The notes beneath the pieces were generated by a model that was not told the origin of the DNA, did no database searches, and was given only the letters and a program-made list of their open reading frames with translations. DNA of 64,000 nt from Clostridia bacterium (GTDB lineage Bacteria; Bacillota; Clostridia; Christensenellales; SZUA-584): contig JABGQS010000001.1 of assembly GCA_018648645.1 (NCBI GenBank), forward strand, positions 124,001-188,000, given 5' to 3'. Shown here in pieces: positions 7,256 to 14,807 of this stretch. Each line of letters opens with the position of its first letter. Positions within the stretch are counted from its first letter, which is position 1. A program made the position numbers and the translations under genes.

Positions 7256-8638
7256 ATGGCTAGAGCAGATTTAACGCAAGGCAACATCAAGAAAACAATT
7301 ATCAGATTGACGCTTCCTATGATACTTGGGATATTTGGCATGGTGGCGTTTAACTTTGCGGATACGGCTTTTGTGGCGCAGCTTGGGGGCACACAGCTTG
7401 CTGCGCTTTCGTTCACGTTTCCTGTCGTCATGATTATCCAGTCGATCTCGATGGGGCTCGGCATGGGCGCAGGGTCTGTAATCTCGCGGGTGGCGAAAAA
7501 GAAGGACAGCGTGAAACGGCTTGCCACAGACAGCCTAATACTTGCTTTCGTTGTGGTTGTGGTTGTAGTTGTGGTCGGGTTGTTGACGATCGAGCCGCTT
7601 TTTTACGGGCTGGGGGCAACCGATGTGGAGATGCCGTATATTAAGCAGTATATGACCGTGTGGTATTTTGGCGTTCCGCTGGTTGTAATACCGATGGTCG
7701 GCAACAACATCATCCGCGCGTTAGGTGACACCAAAATACCCGGGCTGGTGATGCTGGTGGCGGCGGGGATGAACATAATGCTCGATCCGCTGTTCATATT
7801 CGGTATCGGATTTTTCCCACAAATGGGCGTTACGGGCGCAGCGCTTGCGACGGTTATATCGCGGTTTACGACGCTTTGCGTTTCGCTTTATGTGCTGGGG
7901 CGCAGAGAGCGGCTGCTGACATTCGCCGGATTCAGCTTTGCAAAGATGCGCAGCTCGTTTGCGCGCGTGCTGCATGTCGCTATCCCTAGCGCGCTGACCC
8001 GTGCTATCGTGCCTTTTGGCGCGTATATCATAACAGGGCTGCTTGCAGTATACGGAGCAGGCGTTGTTGCGGGATACGGCGCCGGTATACGCTCGGAATT
8101 CGTTATGCTTACAGTTGTGGGAGCACTGGCTTCGGTGATGATTTCGTACTCAGGTCAAAACTTTGGAGCGCGCAATATAGAGCGGCTGCGCCAAGGTTTC
8201 AAATTTGCAGTGAGTGTAAACGCGCTGTACAGCATAGGCGCATATGCGGTGCTTTTCTTTGCGGCTCCGTACGTAGCCAAATTGTTCAGCTCGGAGGAAA
8301 TTATTATGCAGACGACAGTGTTGTATTTGAGAATAGCGGGCGCGGGGCTTGCTTTTCAAGGCAGCATACAAATCGTCACTTCGTCATTTAACGCGGTAGG
8401 TAAACCTATATACGCAACGATTATTGCGCTGCTGCAAATGTTCGGGATATACATTCCGCTCTCGTTTGCGCTGAGCTCGCTACTGGGACAGGCGGGTATA
8501 TTTGTTGCGTTGGTAATCTCGTACATATTAGCGGCGGTTATAGGTCACATTAGTTTTATGCGGTTTTTGCGCAAGGAAGAGGCAAATATAGAGGTTTTGG
8601 AGCACGAGAATACGAAAATTGGCGATATTGTAAAGTGA
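7256..8638 (+). CDS. MATE family multidrug/cation efflux protein, second copy
   Basis: 460-residue MATE exporter with about twelve membrane segments, similar along its whole length to the protein at 5337 (for example LTQGNIKKTI against LTKGSVKKTI at the N terminus, and FADTAFVAQLG). It starts four bases after marR stops, with GGAAGGA some 12 bases upstream, and should be co-transcribed with marR. Valine-rich stretch VVVVVVVVVG near residue 100 is part of a membrane helix. The 155 bp after it, before the MacAB-like genes, hold no convincing terminator. Substrate unknown. Confidence 0.93.
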   Translation: MARADLTQGNIKKTIIRLTLPMILGIFGMVAFNFADTAFVAQLGGTQLAALSFTFPVVMIIQSISMGLGMGAGSVISRVAKKKDSVKRLATDSLILAFVVVVVVVVVGLLTIEPLFYGLGATDVEMPYIKQYMTVWYFGVPLVVIPMVGNNIIRALGDTKIPGLVMLVAAGMNIMLDPLFIFGIGFFPQMGVTGAALATVISRFTTLCVSLYVLGRRERLLTFAGFSFAKMRSSFARVLHVAIPSALTRAIVPFGAYIITGLLAVYGAGVVAGYGAGIRSEFVMLTVVGALASVMISYSGQNFGARNIERLRQGFKFAVSVNALYSIGAYAVLFFAAPYVAKLFSSEEIIMQTTVLYLRIAGAGLAFQGSIQIVTSSFNAVGKPIYATIIALLQMFGIYIPLSFALSSLLGQAGIFVALVISYILAAVIGHISFMRFLRKEEANIEVLEHENTKIGDIVK

Positions 8639-8793
8639 AACGCAAATTCACTAACAGGCATATGAATAATTTGTAAAGCATAGGCACAATCGCTATACCA
8701 ATGCGAAACTTATTGATAAAATGACATTGATATTAACAATTATACGTATTTTGGTAAATAAATAATCAAGATATAAACAATTTGGAGGAGTTT

Positions 8794-10323
8794 ATGGCTA
8801 AGAAGAAAAGTAAGAAGAAATGGATTATTCTCATCATTGTGGTGTTGGTTGTGGCGGCGGCGGTTTTCGCGTTTATTAGTTTCCGCAATAATCTGAATGC
8901 ACAATCAAAGACGAGCTATGATATTTCAGCGGTGCAGCGTGGTACGGTTGAAGTGAAAGTTAAGGGCGCGGGCGCTGTTGAACCGCTGATTGACGAGACA
9001 GTTTACGCTTCGATTTCCGGCACGGTGGCGGACGTTTTGGCTGAGAACGGCGATATTGTAAGCGCAGATGATATTATTGTGACGTTTGTAGATGACGCGA
9101 TTGAAGAAACGCGCGAGGCGCTGGAGCAGCAGATAGAGGACGTGGATAGGACTATCAGCTCGCTTAGAAGCACAACGAGCAGAGCGACTATTTACTCGCC
9201 TGTCGAAGGCAGAGTAAAAATTATGTATGCGCAGGAAGGCGACAACGTTGACGTGGTTGTGGCGCAGTACGGCGCGCTTGCTGTTCTTTGCCCGGACGAG
9301 CTGATGCAGGTTATTATACCGATTGTTGACGGCGTAGCAGCCGGGGACATGGTAGTTGTGACGATTGGAGAGAAGACGCAGGACGGTACTGTGTATGAAA
9401 TCGGCGAGAGCGACATGACGATACACTTTGAAGACGATAAATTTTATCCCGATGATAGCGCGGCTGTGACGCTGGAAAGCGGCAGCGAGCTTGGCACGGG
9501 CAGCGTCAGCATTGCAAACCCGGTTTATATTGTAGCTCAGGGCGGCGTTATAGACGATATCCGTGAACCGCTGGGACACAGAGTTAAAAAGTACGGCAAG
9601 CTGTTCTATCGTGACGGAGAGATACTTTCTGCCGACTTGTATGCACAAATTGATCTGCGCAAAGATCTTGAGCAGGACTTGATTGACCTAGAAGAAGATA
9701 TAGCCGACCTTATGGTGTATGCCGGCACGGACGGTGTGATTTCCGGGTTGATGCTGAACACAGACCAAGTTGTGCAGGCGGGCACTTCACTGTTTACGGT
9801 AGAGAGTAACGAGATGGTTAAGCTGGACGTCGAGATTGACGAGATTGACATCGTGAACATCGTGATTGGGCAAGAGGCCAGCGTAGATTTTGACGCGCTG
9901 CCGAACAAAACGTATGTTGCGACGGTTGTGAAAATCAACCCGATTGGCGTGTCTATCAACAACGTGACTAACTTTACGATAACGCTCGAGATAGAGCAGG
10001 CCAGCGAGATATTGCTTGGCATGAGTGCGGATGTCGAAATTGTATCGCAAAGCGCGACGGACGTGTTGATTATACCGATAGAAGCCATACAGATTATCGA
10101 CGGCGAGAAATACGTTGCGTTTGGTGAGGATATCGATGAAGAGCTCGAGTTTATACTGGCAACGCACAAAATCGAGACCGGCATTACGGACGGCGTGAAC
10201 ATCGAAGTTACGCAGGGGCTGAGCGAAGGCGACATGATTGCAGTACCGCAGGTAAAACAGCTTAGCGCGCAAGACTTCATGATGGGTGGCGGAGCCGGCG
10301 GCGACGATAACCCGTTTGAGTAA
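8794..10323 (+). CDS. HlyD/MacA-type efflux adaptor protein (periplasmic-adaptor family), enlarged
   Basis: 509-residue membrane-fusion/adaptor protein, first gene of an adaptor-ATPase-permease operon. A Lys-rich start (MAKKKSKKK), one N-terminal membrane anchor (about 13-33) and an extracellular part follow. The lipoyl-like half (ETVYASISGTVADVLAENGD), a coiled-coil hairpin segment (EALEQQIEDVDRTISSL), beta-barrel and second lipoyl-like part (GVISGLMLNTDQVVQAGTSL) can be seen, ending in a glycine-rich tail. It is about 100 residues longer than a usual MacA because two separate hairpin/lipoyl-like segments are present (about 95-160 and 285-340). ATG 8794 is preceded by GGAGG; a TTG twelve bases earlier is rejected. 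In Gram-positives such adaptors work with MacB-type transporters in export of peptides or drugs. Confidence 0.88.
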   Translation: MAKKKSKKKWIILIIVVLVVAAAVFAFISFRNNLNAQSKTSYDISAVQRGTVEVKVKGAGAVEPLIDETVYASISGTVADVLAENGDIVSADDIIVTFVDDAIEETREALEQQIEDVDRTISSLRSTTSRATIYSPVEGRVKIMYAQEGDNVDVVVAQYGALAVLCPDELMQVIIPIVDGVAAGDMVVVTIGEKTQDGTVYEIGESDMTIHFEDDKFYPDDSAAVTLESGSELGTGSVSIANPVYIVAQGGVIDDIREPLGHRVKKYGKLFYRDGEILSADLYAQIDLRKDLEQDLIDLEEDIADLMVYAGTDGVISGLMLNTDQVVQAGTSLFTVESNEMVKLDVEIDEIDIVNIVIGQEASVDFDALPNKTYVATVVKINPIGVSINNVTNFTITLEIEQASEILLGMSADVEIVSQSATDVLIIPIEAIQIIDGEKYVAFGEDIDEELEFILATHKIETGITDGVNIEVTQGLSEGDMIAVPQVKQLSAQDFMMGGGAGGDDNPFE

Positions 10324-10335
10324 AGGTGCGATAAT

Positions 10336-11025
10336 ATGATAGAGTTACGCAAAATAAACAAGACATATCAAATGGGTCAGGCGGCTGTGCATGCGCTTGA
10401 CGACGTGTCTGTGAGCATAAAAGACGGCGAGTTCGTAGCGGTTATTGGACCTTCGGGCAGCGGCAAATCTACGCTGATGAACGTGATTGGGTGTCTTGAT
10501 CTGGCAGACGATGGGGAGTATATTCTCAACGGTCAGCACATTGACGACTACAGCGAGCGCGAGCTTGGAGTTATCCGCAACAAAGAAATCGGGTTTATAT
10601 TTCAGCAGTTCAACTTGCTTGCCAAGCTGACGGCATACGAGAACGTGGAGCTTCCGCTGATTTATCAAGGACTCGGTATGAGCGAGCGCAAAAAAAGAGT
10701 GACGGAATCGCTTGCGAAGGTTGGGTTAAGTGACAGAATGAGGCATAGACCCAACGAGCTTTCGGGCGGACAGCAGCAGCGTGTGGCGATAGCGAGAGCG
10801 CTAAGCACACACCCGACGTTGATACTTGCGGACGAGCCGACGGGCAACCTCGACTCCAAATCCGGTATAGAGATTATGAACATTCTCGTTGACTTGCACA
10901 AAGAAGGCAGAGGCATCGTTTTGATAACTCATGACGAATACGTCGCCGAGAAAGCGACCAGACGATTACACATGCTGGACGGCAGAATTGATAAGGACAC
11001 AGGGAAGGCGGGTGAGCGTGCATGA
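10336..11025 (+). CDS. ABC transporter ATP-binding protein, MacB/LolD type
   Basis: 229-residue ATPase that powers the adaptor/permease pair. Walker [10 protein letters not shown] (about 38-46), Q-loop in FIFQQFNLL, signature LSGGQQQR (about 141), Walker [14 protein letters not shown] and switch His in ITHDEY are all intact. The gene begins 12 bp after the adaptor and its stop overlaps the permease start by 4 bp (ATGA), so the three are translationally coupled. Cargo cannot be told from sequence; relatives export macrolides, antimicrobial peptides or move lipoproteins. Confidence 0.96.
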   Translation: MIELRKINKTYQMGQAAVHALDDVSVSIKDGEFVAVIGPSGSGKSTLMNVIGCLDLADDGEYILNGQHIDDYSERELGVIRNKEIGFIFQQFNLLAKLTAYENVELPLIYQGLGMSERKKRVTESLAKVGLSDRMRHRPNELSGGQQQRVAIARALSTHPTLILADEPTGNLDSKSGIEIMNILVDLHKEGRGIVLITHDEYVAEKATRRLHMLDGRIDKDTGKAGERA

Positions 11026-12185
11026 AGTTTTCACAAGCATTAAAAATGGCTATGGTTGCACTGAAGGGCAACAAAATGCGCTCGTTCCTGACCATGCTCG
11101 GTATCATTATCGGTGTGCTTGCCGTGACATTGCTTATATCTGTTGTGCAGGGCGCAACGGGCGAGATTACAGGACAAATAGAGGGCCTTGGGTCAAACCT
11201 TTTGCAAGTGTCGATGATGAGCCCGACAGACACTTATCTTACGACCGAGGACATGAGAGAGCTTGAAAAGAGCGAGTTCATACAAGGTGCGACGGGTATT
11301 GTCAGCAAGGGCGCGGACGTTAAGGGCGGTACCGAGACGGAAAGCTATACCGTGGAGGGCGTCGAAAACAGGTATCAAGTTATTACGGGACAAGTGATTA
11401 GTCTCGGGCATTTTATAACTGACATTGACGTGGCCGAACACACGTATAACGCGGTTGTGGGCACCAATGTTGCTACCGATTTGTTTGGTATTGAGGATTG
11501 TATAGGCAACGAAATCGATATTATGGGATATGATTTTACCATTATCGGTGTGCTTGAGGAATCGGACACTATGCTTGCCAACAAGGATGACACGGTAATT
11601 ATCCCGTTGATAACAGCGCAAAGGCTGTTTGATGACAAGGAGTTTGGTACATTGTACGTTTCTGCAACTACCAAAGAAAACGTTGATATTGCAGAAGAGA
11701 TTACCGACGACTTCTTGATTAAAGAGCTTGGTGATGACGAAGGGTATCGTATCATCAACCAAAATATGATCATTGACGTAATGAACGAAGTTATGAGCAT
11801 AATGACGATACTGCTGTCGGGCATCGCGGCGATATCGCTGCTGGTGGGCGGCATTGGCATCATGAATATAATGCTTGTTTCGGTCACAGAGCGAACGAGA
11901 GAGATTGGTGTGCGAAAAGCCATCGGCGCACAGAAGAGCGACATCTTAACACAGTTTTTGATAGAAGCGGTGGTGCTTTGCGTACTTGGCGGATTAATCG
12001 GTATTGGGCTTAGTTACATCGGGCTCGAAGTGATTGGCTTGGCGATGGGCATCAGTATGTCGATGTCTGCCAGCACAATTCTGCTGTCGGTAGGATTCTC
12101 GGCGCTTATCGGCGTAGTGTTTGGAATATATCCTGCCAACAAGGCGGCGAACCTGCGGCCAATCGACGCGCTGAGATACGAATAG
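11022..12185 (+). CDS. ABC transporter permease, MacB type (FtsX-like)
   Basis: 387-residue permease with the MacB plan: one N-terminal span (about 21-45), a large extracellular MacB_PCD-type domain (about 50-250), and three C-terminal spans (FtsX domain) with the conserved stretch MLVSVTERTREIGVRKAIGA near residue 285. It ends the adaptor-ATPase-permease operon and is followed by a strong terminator. It would form a mechanotransmitting exporter with the two upstream products. No transport substrate gene is next to it. Confidence 0.95.
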   Translation: MKFSQALKMAMVALKGNKMRSFLTMLGIIIGVLAVTLLISVVQGATGEITGQIEGLGSNLLQVSMMSPTDTYLTTEDMRELEKSEFIQGATGIVSKGADVKGGTETESYTVEGVENRYQVITGQVISLGHFITDIDVAEHTYNAVVGTNVATDLFGIEDCIGNEIDIMGYDFTIIGVLEESDTMLANKDDTVIIPLITAQRLFDDKEFGTLYVSATTKENVDIAEEITDDFLIKELGDDEGYRIINQNMIIDVMNEVMSIMTILLSGIAAISLLVGGIGIMNIMLVSVTERTREIGVRKAIGAQKSDILTQFLIEAVVLCVLGGLIGIGLSYIGLEVIGLAMGISMSMSASTILLSVGFSALIGVVFGIYPANKAANLRPIDALRYE

Positions 12186-12206
12186 AGGCAGCAAACTATT
12201 AATTAG

Positions 12207-12244
12207 GCTGACATCGCCAATGTAGACGATGTCAGCTTTTTTTA
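12207..12244 (+). terminator. Rho-independent terminator after the MacAB-like operon
   Basis: Perfect 10 bp stem GCTGACATCG (12207-12216) with CGATGTCAGC (12227-12236), followed by seven T. Confidence 0.92.
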
Positions 12245-12245
12245 G

Positions 12246-12251
12246 TATAAT
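12246..12251 (+). promoter_or_regulatory. Likely -10 box (TATAAT) for trmN6-rsmI
   Basis: A consensus TATAAT lies 26 bp before the trmN6 start, directly after the terminator. A weak -35 candidate TAGACG (12223-12228) is 17 bp upstream but sits within the terminator hairpin. Confidence 0.45.
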
Positions 12252-12277
12252 TAAGCTGTGACAGAAGAGAGGGCTTT

Positions 12278-13015
12278 ATGGAACGCAGAAACAGCGACAG
12301 AATAGAAGATTTGCAAAACGGATACTCAATTATCCAGAACGATGAGTATTTTTCGTTTGGGACAGATGCCATTCTGCTTGCACATTTTGCCGACATAAAA
12401 GAAAATGAGCGCGTGGTTGATTTTTGCACAGGCTGCGGGATTATCCCGATATTGCTGGCGGCGAAAAAAACGGATGCGCATATAACGGGTATTGAGATAC
12501 AAAAAGAGCTTGCAGATATGGCAGCGCAAAGCATAGAGTTAAACGAGCTGAACGCCAGCATAGATATCGTGCACGGCGATATAAAAAATGTGCTGGATTA
12601 TGTGAAGCACGGTGTGGACGTGGTGGTGGTGAATCCGCCGTACGAGAAAGCGGACACCGGTAAGCAAAGCGCGAACAATTTCGTAAACATCGCGAAGCGA
12701 GAGATTATGAGCAGCCTGGAGGACGTGATAAGCAGCGCAGGCAAGGTGCTGAGGACGGGCGGACGGTTTTATATCATATACCGCGTGGGGCGGTTTGCAG
12801 AGCTGATGGAACGCTTGCGTCAGTATAAACTGGAACCTAAGCAGATTGCGCTGGTGGCACAGCGGCAGGGGCAGGCACCGAATTTTGCGCTGGTGGAAGC
12901 ACGCAAAGGTGCAAACGAGGGTTTGGGGTTTTTACCGACGCTTTATGTGTACGAGAAGGACGGCGGATATACCGACGAGCTGAAAGAGATTTACCATATA
13001 GAGGAGGCGGACTAA
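12278..13015 (+). CDS. trmN6: tRNA1(Val) adenine-37 N6-methyltransferase-like protein (YabB/YfiC)
   Basis: 245-residue class I SAM-dependent methyltransferase. The SAM-binding loop is VVDFCTGCGIIPILLA (about 46-61) and the catalytic NPPY motif of N6-adenine methyltransferases follows (VVNPPYEKAD, about 118). Family members methylate A37 of tRNA-Val in E. coli; the substrate in Bacillota is not firmly established. It abuts rsmI without a gap, the same order as yabB-yabC in Bacillus subtilis, followed there too by abrB, metS and tatD. ATG 12278 has GAGAGGG upstream. Confidence 0.93.
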   Translation: MERRNSDRIEDLQNGYSIIQNDEYFSFGTDAILLAHFADIKENERVVDFCTGCGIIPILLAAKKTDAHITGIEIQKELADMAAQSIELNELNASIDIVHGDIKNVLDYVKHGVDVVVVNPPYEKADTGKQSANNFVNIAKREIMSSLEDVISSAGKVLRTGGRFYIIYRVGRFAELMERLRQYKLEPKQIALVAQRQGQAPNFALVEARKGANEGLGFLPTLYVYEKDGGYTDELKEIYHIEEAD

Positions 13016-13819
13016 ATGCTGTATATCGTAGCAACACCAATTGGCAATCTTGAAGACATTACGATGCGAGCACTGCGCGTGCTGGGTGAAGTGGACGTGA
13101 TTGCGGCAGAGGACACGCGGCGAACTATTAAGCTGCTGAATCACTATGAGATTAAGACGAAGCTCTTAAGCTTTCATGAGCACAGCGATAAGGGCAAGCG
13201 CGACCGTATTATCGGCGAGCTATTGGACGGCAAGGATATTGCGCTGGTTAGCGACGCGGGAACGCCGCTGATTAGCGACCCGGGTGCAATTCTTGTGAGC
13301 GAGGCTGTGTCGCGCGGTATCGAGGTAACGAGCATGCCGGGTGCGTGCGCGGCAATCACGGCGCTGACGCTATCGGGGCAAGACGGCGCGTTTGCGTTCG
13401 TTGGGTTTTTGCCAAAGAAGGCGAGTGACAAAGCAAAAGCAATTGAGAAAATCGCAGAGCGCGACATGGTGAGCGTTTTGTACGAAAGCCCTCATGCGCT
13501 GAGCAAAACGCTGGACGCGCTGCGGATAGCGTGCGGAGAGGACAGGCACATCGTTGTTGCAAAAGAGCTGACGAAAATACACGAGCACGTGTTTAGGGGA
13601 TCTCTAAAAGAGGCAATCGACTTTTTTGGCATCGAGAACAAAGGTGAGTATGTGTTGATTGTCAGCGAGCGAGAAGAGGAGACAGAAGCAACAGACGAGC
13701 AGATTATAGCTTTGCTGGATGAGTATATTACAAATGGAATGACAAAAAAAGATGCCGCAAACGCGACATCTAAAAAACTTGGTATACGTCCAAACCGAGC
13801 GTATCGGCTGACGCTTTGA
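13016..13819 (+). CDS. rsmI: 16S rRNA (cytidine-1402-2'-O)-methyltransferase
   Basis: 267-residue SPOUT-unrelated tetrapyrrole-methylase-fold enzyme that 2'-O-methylates C1402 of 16S rRNA in the decoding centre. The N-terminal LYIVATPIGNLEDIT and the AAEDTRRT and DAGTPLISDPG motifs are diagnostic; the C-terminal helical domain (EQIIALLDEYITNGMTKKDA) is present. Its ATG follows the trmN6 stop directly, so translation is coupled. It ends three bases from the stop of convergent abrB, leaving no room for a terminator outside coding sequence. Confidence 0.97.
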   Translation: MLYIVATPIGNLEDITMRALRVLGEVDVIAAEDTRRTIKLLNHYEIKTKLLSFHEHSDKGKRDRIIGELLDGKDIALVSDAGTPLISDPGAILVSEAVSRGIEVTSMPGACAAITALTLSGQDGAFAFVGFLPKKASDKAKAIEKIAERDMVSVLYESPHALSKTLDALRIACGEDRHIVVAKELTKIHEHVFRGSLKEAIDFFGIENKGEYVLIVSEREEETEATDEQIIALLDEYITNGMTKKDAANATSKKLGIRPNRAYRLTL

Positions 13820-13822
13820 GTT

Positions 13823-14059
13823 TTACTGGACCTTATCCATGCAGGTTCCACAGATCTTTGCACCCTTGAACTCTGTGACACCGCTTACGCTGTCACAAAA
13901 GATGCAAGCCGGTTGATATTTGCCGAGAACGATATGGTTCTCGTCTACAAATATCTCGATTGGGTCTTTGATGTCGATTCCCATTACACGCCGCAGCTCG
14001 ATTGGCAGCACGATGCGCCCTAGTGAATCCACTTTCCGTACAATTCCTGTTGATTTCAT
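13823..14059 (-). CDS. abrB: AbrB/SpoVT family transition-state regulator
   Basis: 78-residue DNA-binding protein with the N-terminal swapped-hairpin AbrB domain (MKSTGIVRKVDSLGRIVLPI, ending in ELRRVMGI). The C-terminal half differs from Bacillus AbrB in carrying two CxxC pairs (CIFC and CGTC), which could bind a metal. The Met at 14059 is chosen rather than 14068 because AGGAG is immediately adjacent to the latter but nine bases from the former, and because family members start MKSTG. It is convergent with rsmI and divergent from metG, as in B. subtilis. In Bacilli such proteins repress stationary-phase genes; here the targets are unknown. Confidence 0.95.
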   Translation of the reverse strand: MKSTGIVRKVDSLGRIVLPIELRRVMGIDIKDPIEIFVDENHIVLGKYQPACIFCDSVSGVTEFKGAKICGTCMDKVQ

Positions 14060-14139
14060 ATTACTCATCTCCTAATTTTATTATATGATGACTCTTCTCC
14101 AACAATTCTATCGTTATAATAGGATTGCCTCTCTTATAT

Positions 14140-14169
14140 AATATAACAAATTATGTTATGTTATGTCAA
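14140..14169 (-). promoter_or_regulatory. abrB promoter (TTGACA, spacer 17-18, TTATAT/TATATT)
   Basis: On the minus strand TTGACA is at 14169-14164 and the -10 region at 14146-14140. The surrounding DNA is very AT-rich with repeated TAACA units. AbrB often binds such AT-rich DNA at its own promoter, so autoregulation is possible. Confidence 0.6.
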
Positions 14170-14462
14170 TGTAAATTTGTCAAAAAGTGTTTCAATTAAT
14201 AAAATGTTCATATTAACGTAAAAATATTTATAAAAAGTAGCGGTTTTAGGGTAAAATAGCTTGAAATGTTACATAAAAAAGCAGCGGATGTAAGGTTTAG
14301 AAATAGCGACTTTTCTTTTTCTCGTGCAGACAATGTTGAAATAATACCAAAGAAGAAAAGGAATGTCAATAAAAAGGTGCGCGTAATTCGATCAGGATTA
14401 TCGGATATGCCGTTTCACGAGAAAGGGAGCCGTTTAACGTTGCCAAAAAAACACTGGGGTTG
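14170..14462. other. Intergenic stretch between abrB and the metG repeat region
   Basis: About 290 bp upstream of the repeats described next. A plus-strand frame of 67 codons (14266-14469) lacks a ribosome-binding site and resembles nothing I know. I see no riboswitch or T-box consensus. Confidence 0.4.
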
Positions 14463-14747
14463 CAGATAGTAAGGACGCGCGCGGTATCCTTTGAGAATCA
14501 ACCAAGCTGATTCGTCTGAAACGCTGCCGGAACATTGCTAAAATGGTAAATCTTCTAGTAAAGTAAGACGCGGGATAAAGAGTTGTATATACCATTAGAA
14601 CTGATTCGCGAATAATGATGCAACGGAACGTTGCCGGGACGTTGCCAGAATAAACGCTGTAATTACAGAAAGTAACGGCGCGCGCAGTACCCTTTGAGAA
14701 GCAACCAAGCCGATTCGCGAGAAATGATGCAACGGGACGTTGCCTGC
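14463..14747 (+). repeat. Imperfect three-fold repeat upstream of metG
   Basis: About 75 bp at 14463-14540 recur at 14662-14744 with roughly four in five bases the same (shared CCTTTGAGAA and CAACCAAGC blocks, GC-rich GCGCGC start). A shorter third copy of the right half lies at 14600-14647 (GATTCGCGA then AATGATGCAACGG). Copies two and three carry a perfect 6 bp stem, GCAACG with CGTTGC, around a three-base loop. The repeats end just before the metG promoter, so they are probably not part of its transcript. Confidence 0.75.
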
Positions 14748-14750
14748 TAC

Positions 14751-14779
14751 TTGACAAATTGGCTTTGGAAAACTATGCT
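14751..14779 (+). promoter_or_regulatory. metG promoter (TTGACA-17-TATGCT)
   Basis: Consensus TTGACA at 14751-14756 and TATGCT at 14774-14779, spacer 17 bp. The leader to the metG start would be only about 20 nt, so a T-box or S-box in the leader is excluded for this promoter. Confidence 0.75.
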
Positions 14780-14807
14780 AAGTAAAGAAATACTAGAAGG
14801 AGAAAAC

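Noticed and set aside
14266-14469. 67-codon frame upstream of metG
   Set aside because: No ribosome-binding site, unrecognised sequence, and it runs into the imperfect repeat at 14463.
14463-14807. T-box or SAM riboswitch controlling metG
   Set aside because: The GGTATCC/GTACCC blocks resemble a T-box only in reverse orientation; no AGGGTGG-type T-box is present, and the best promoter starts downstream of the element.
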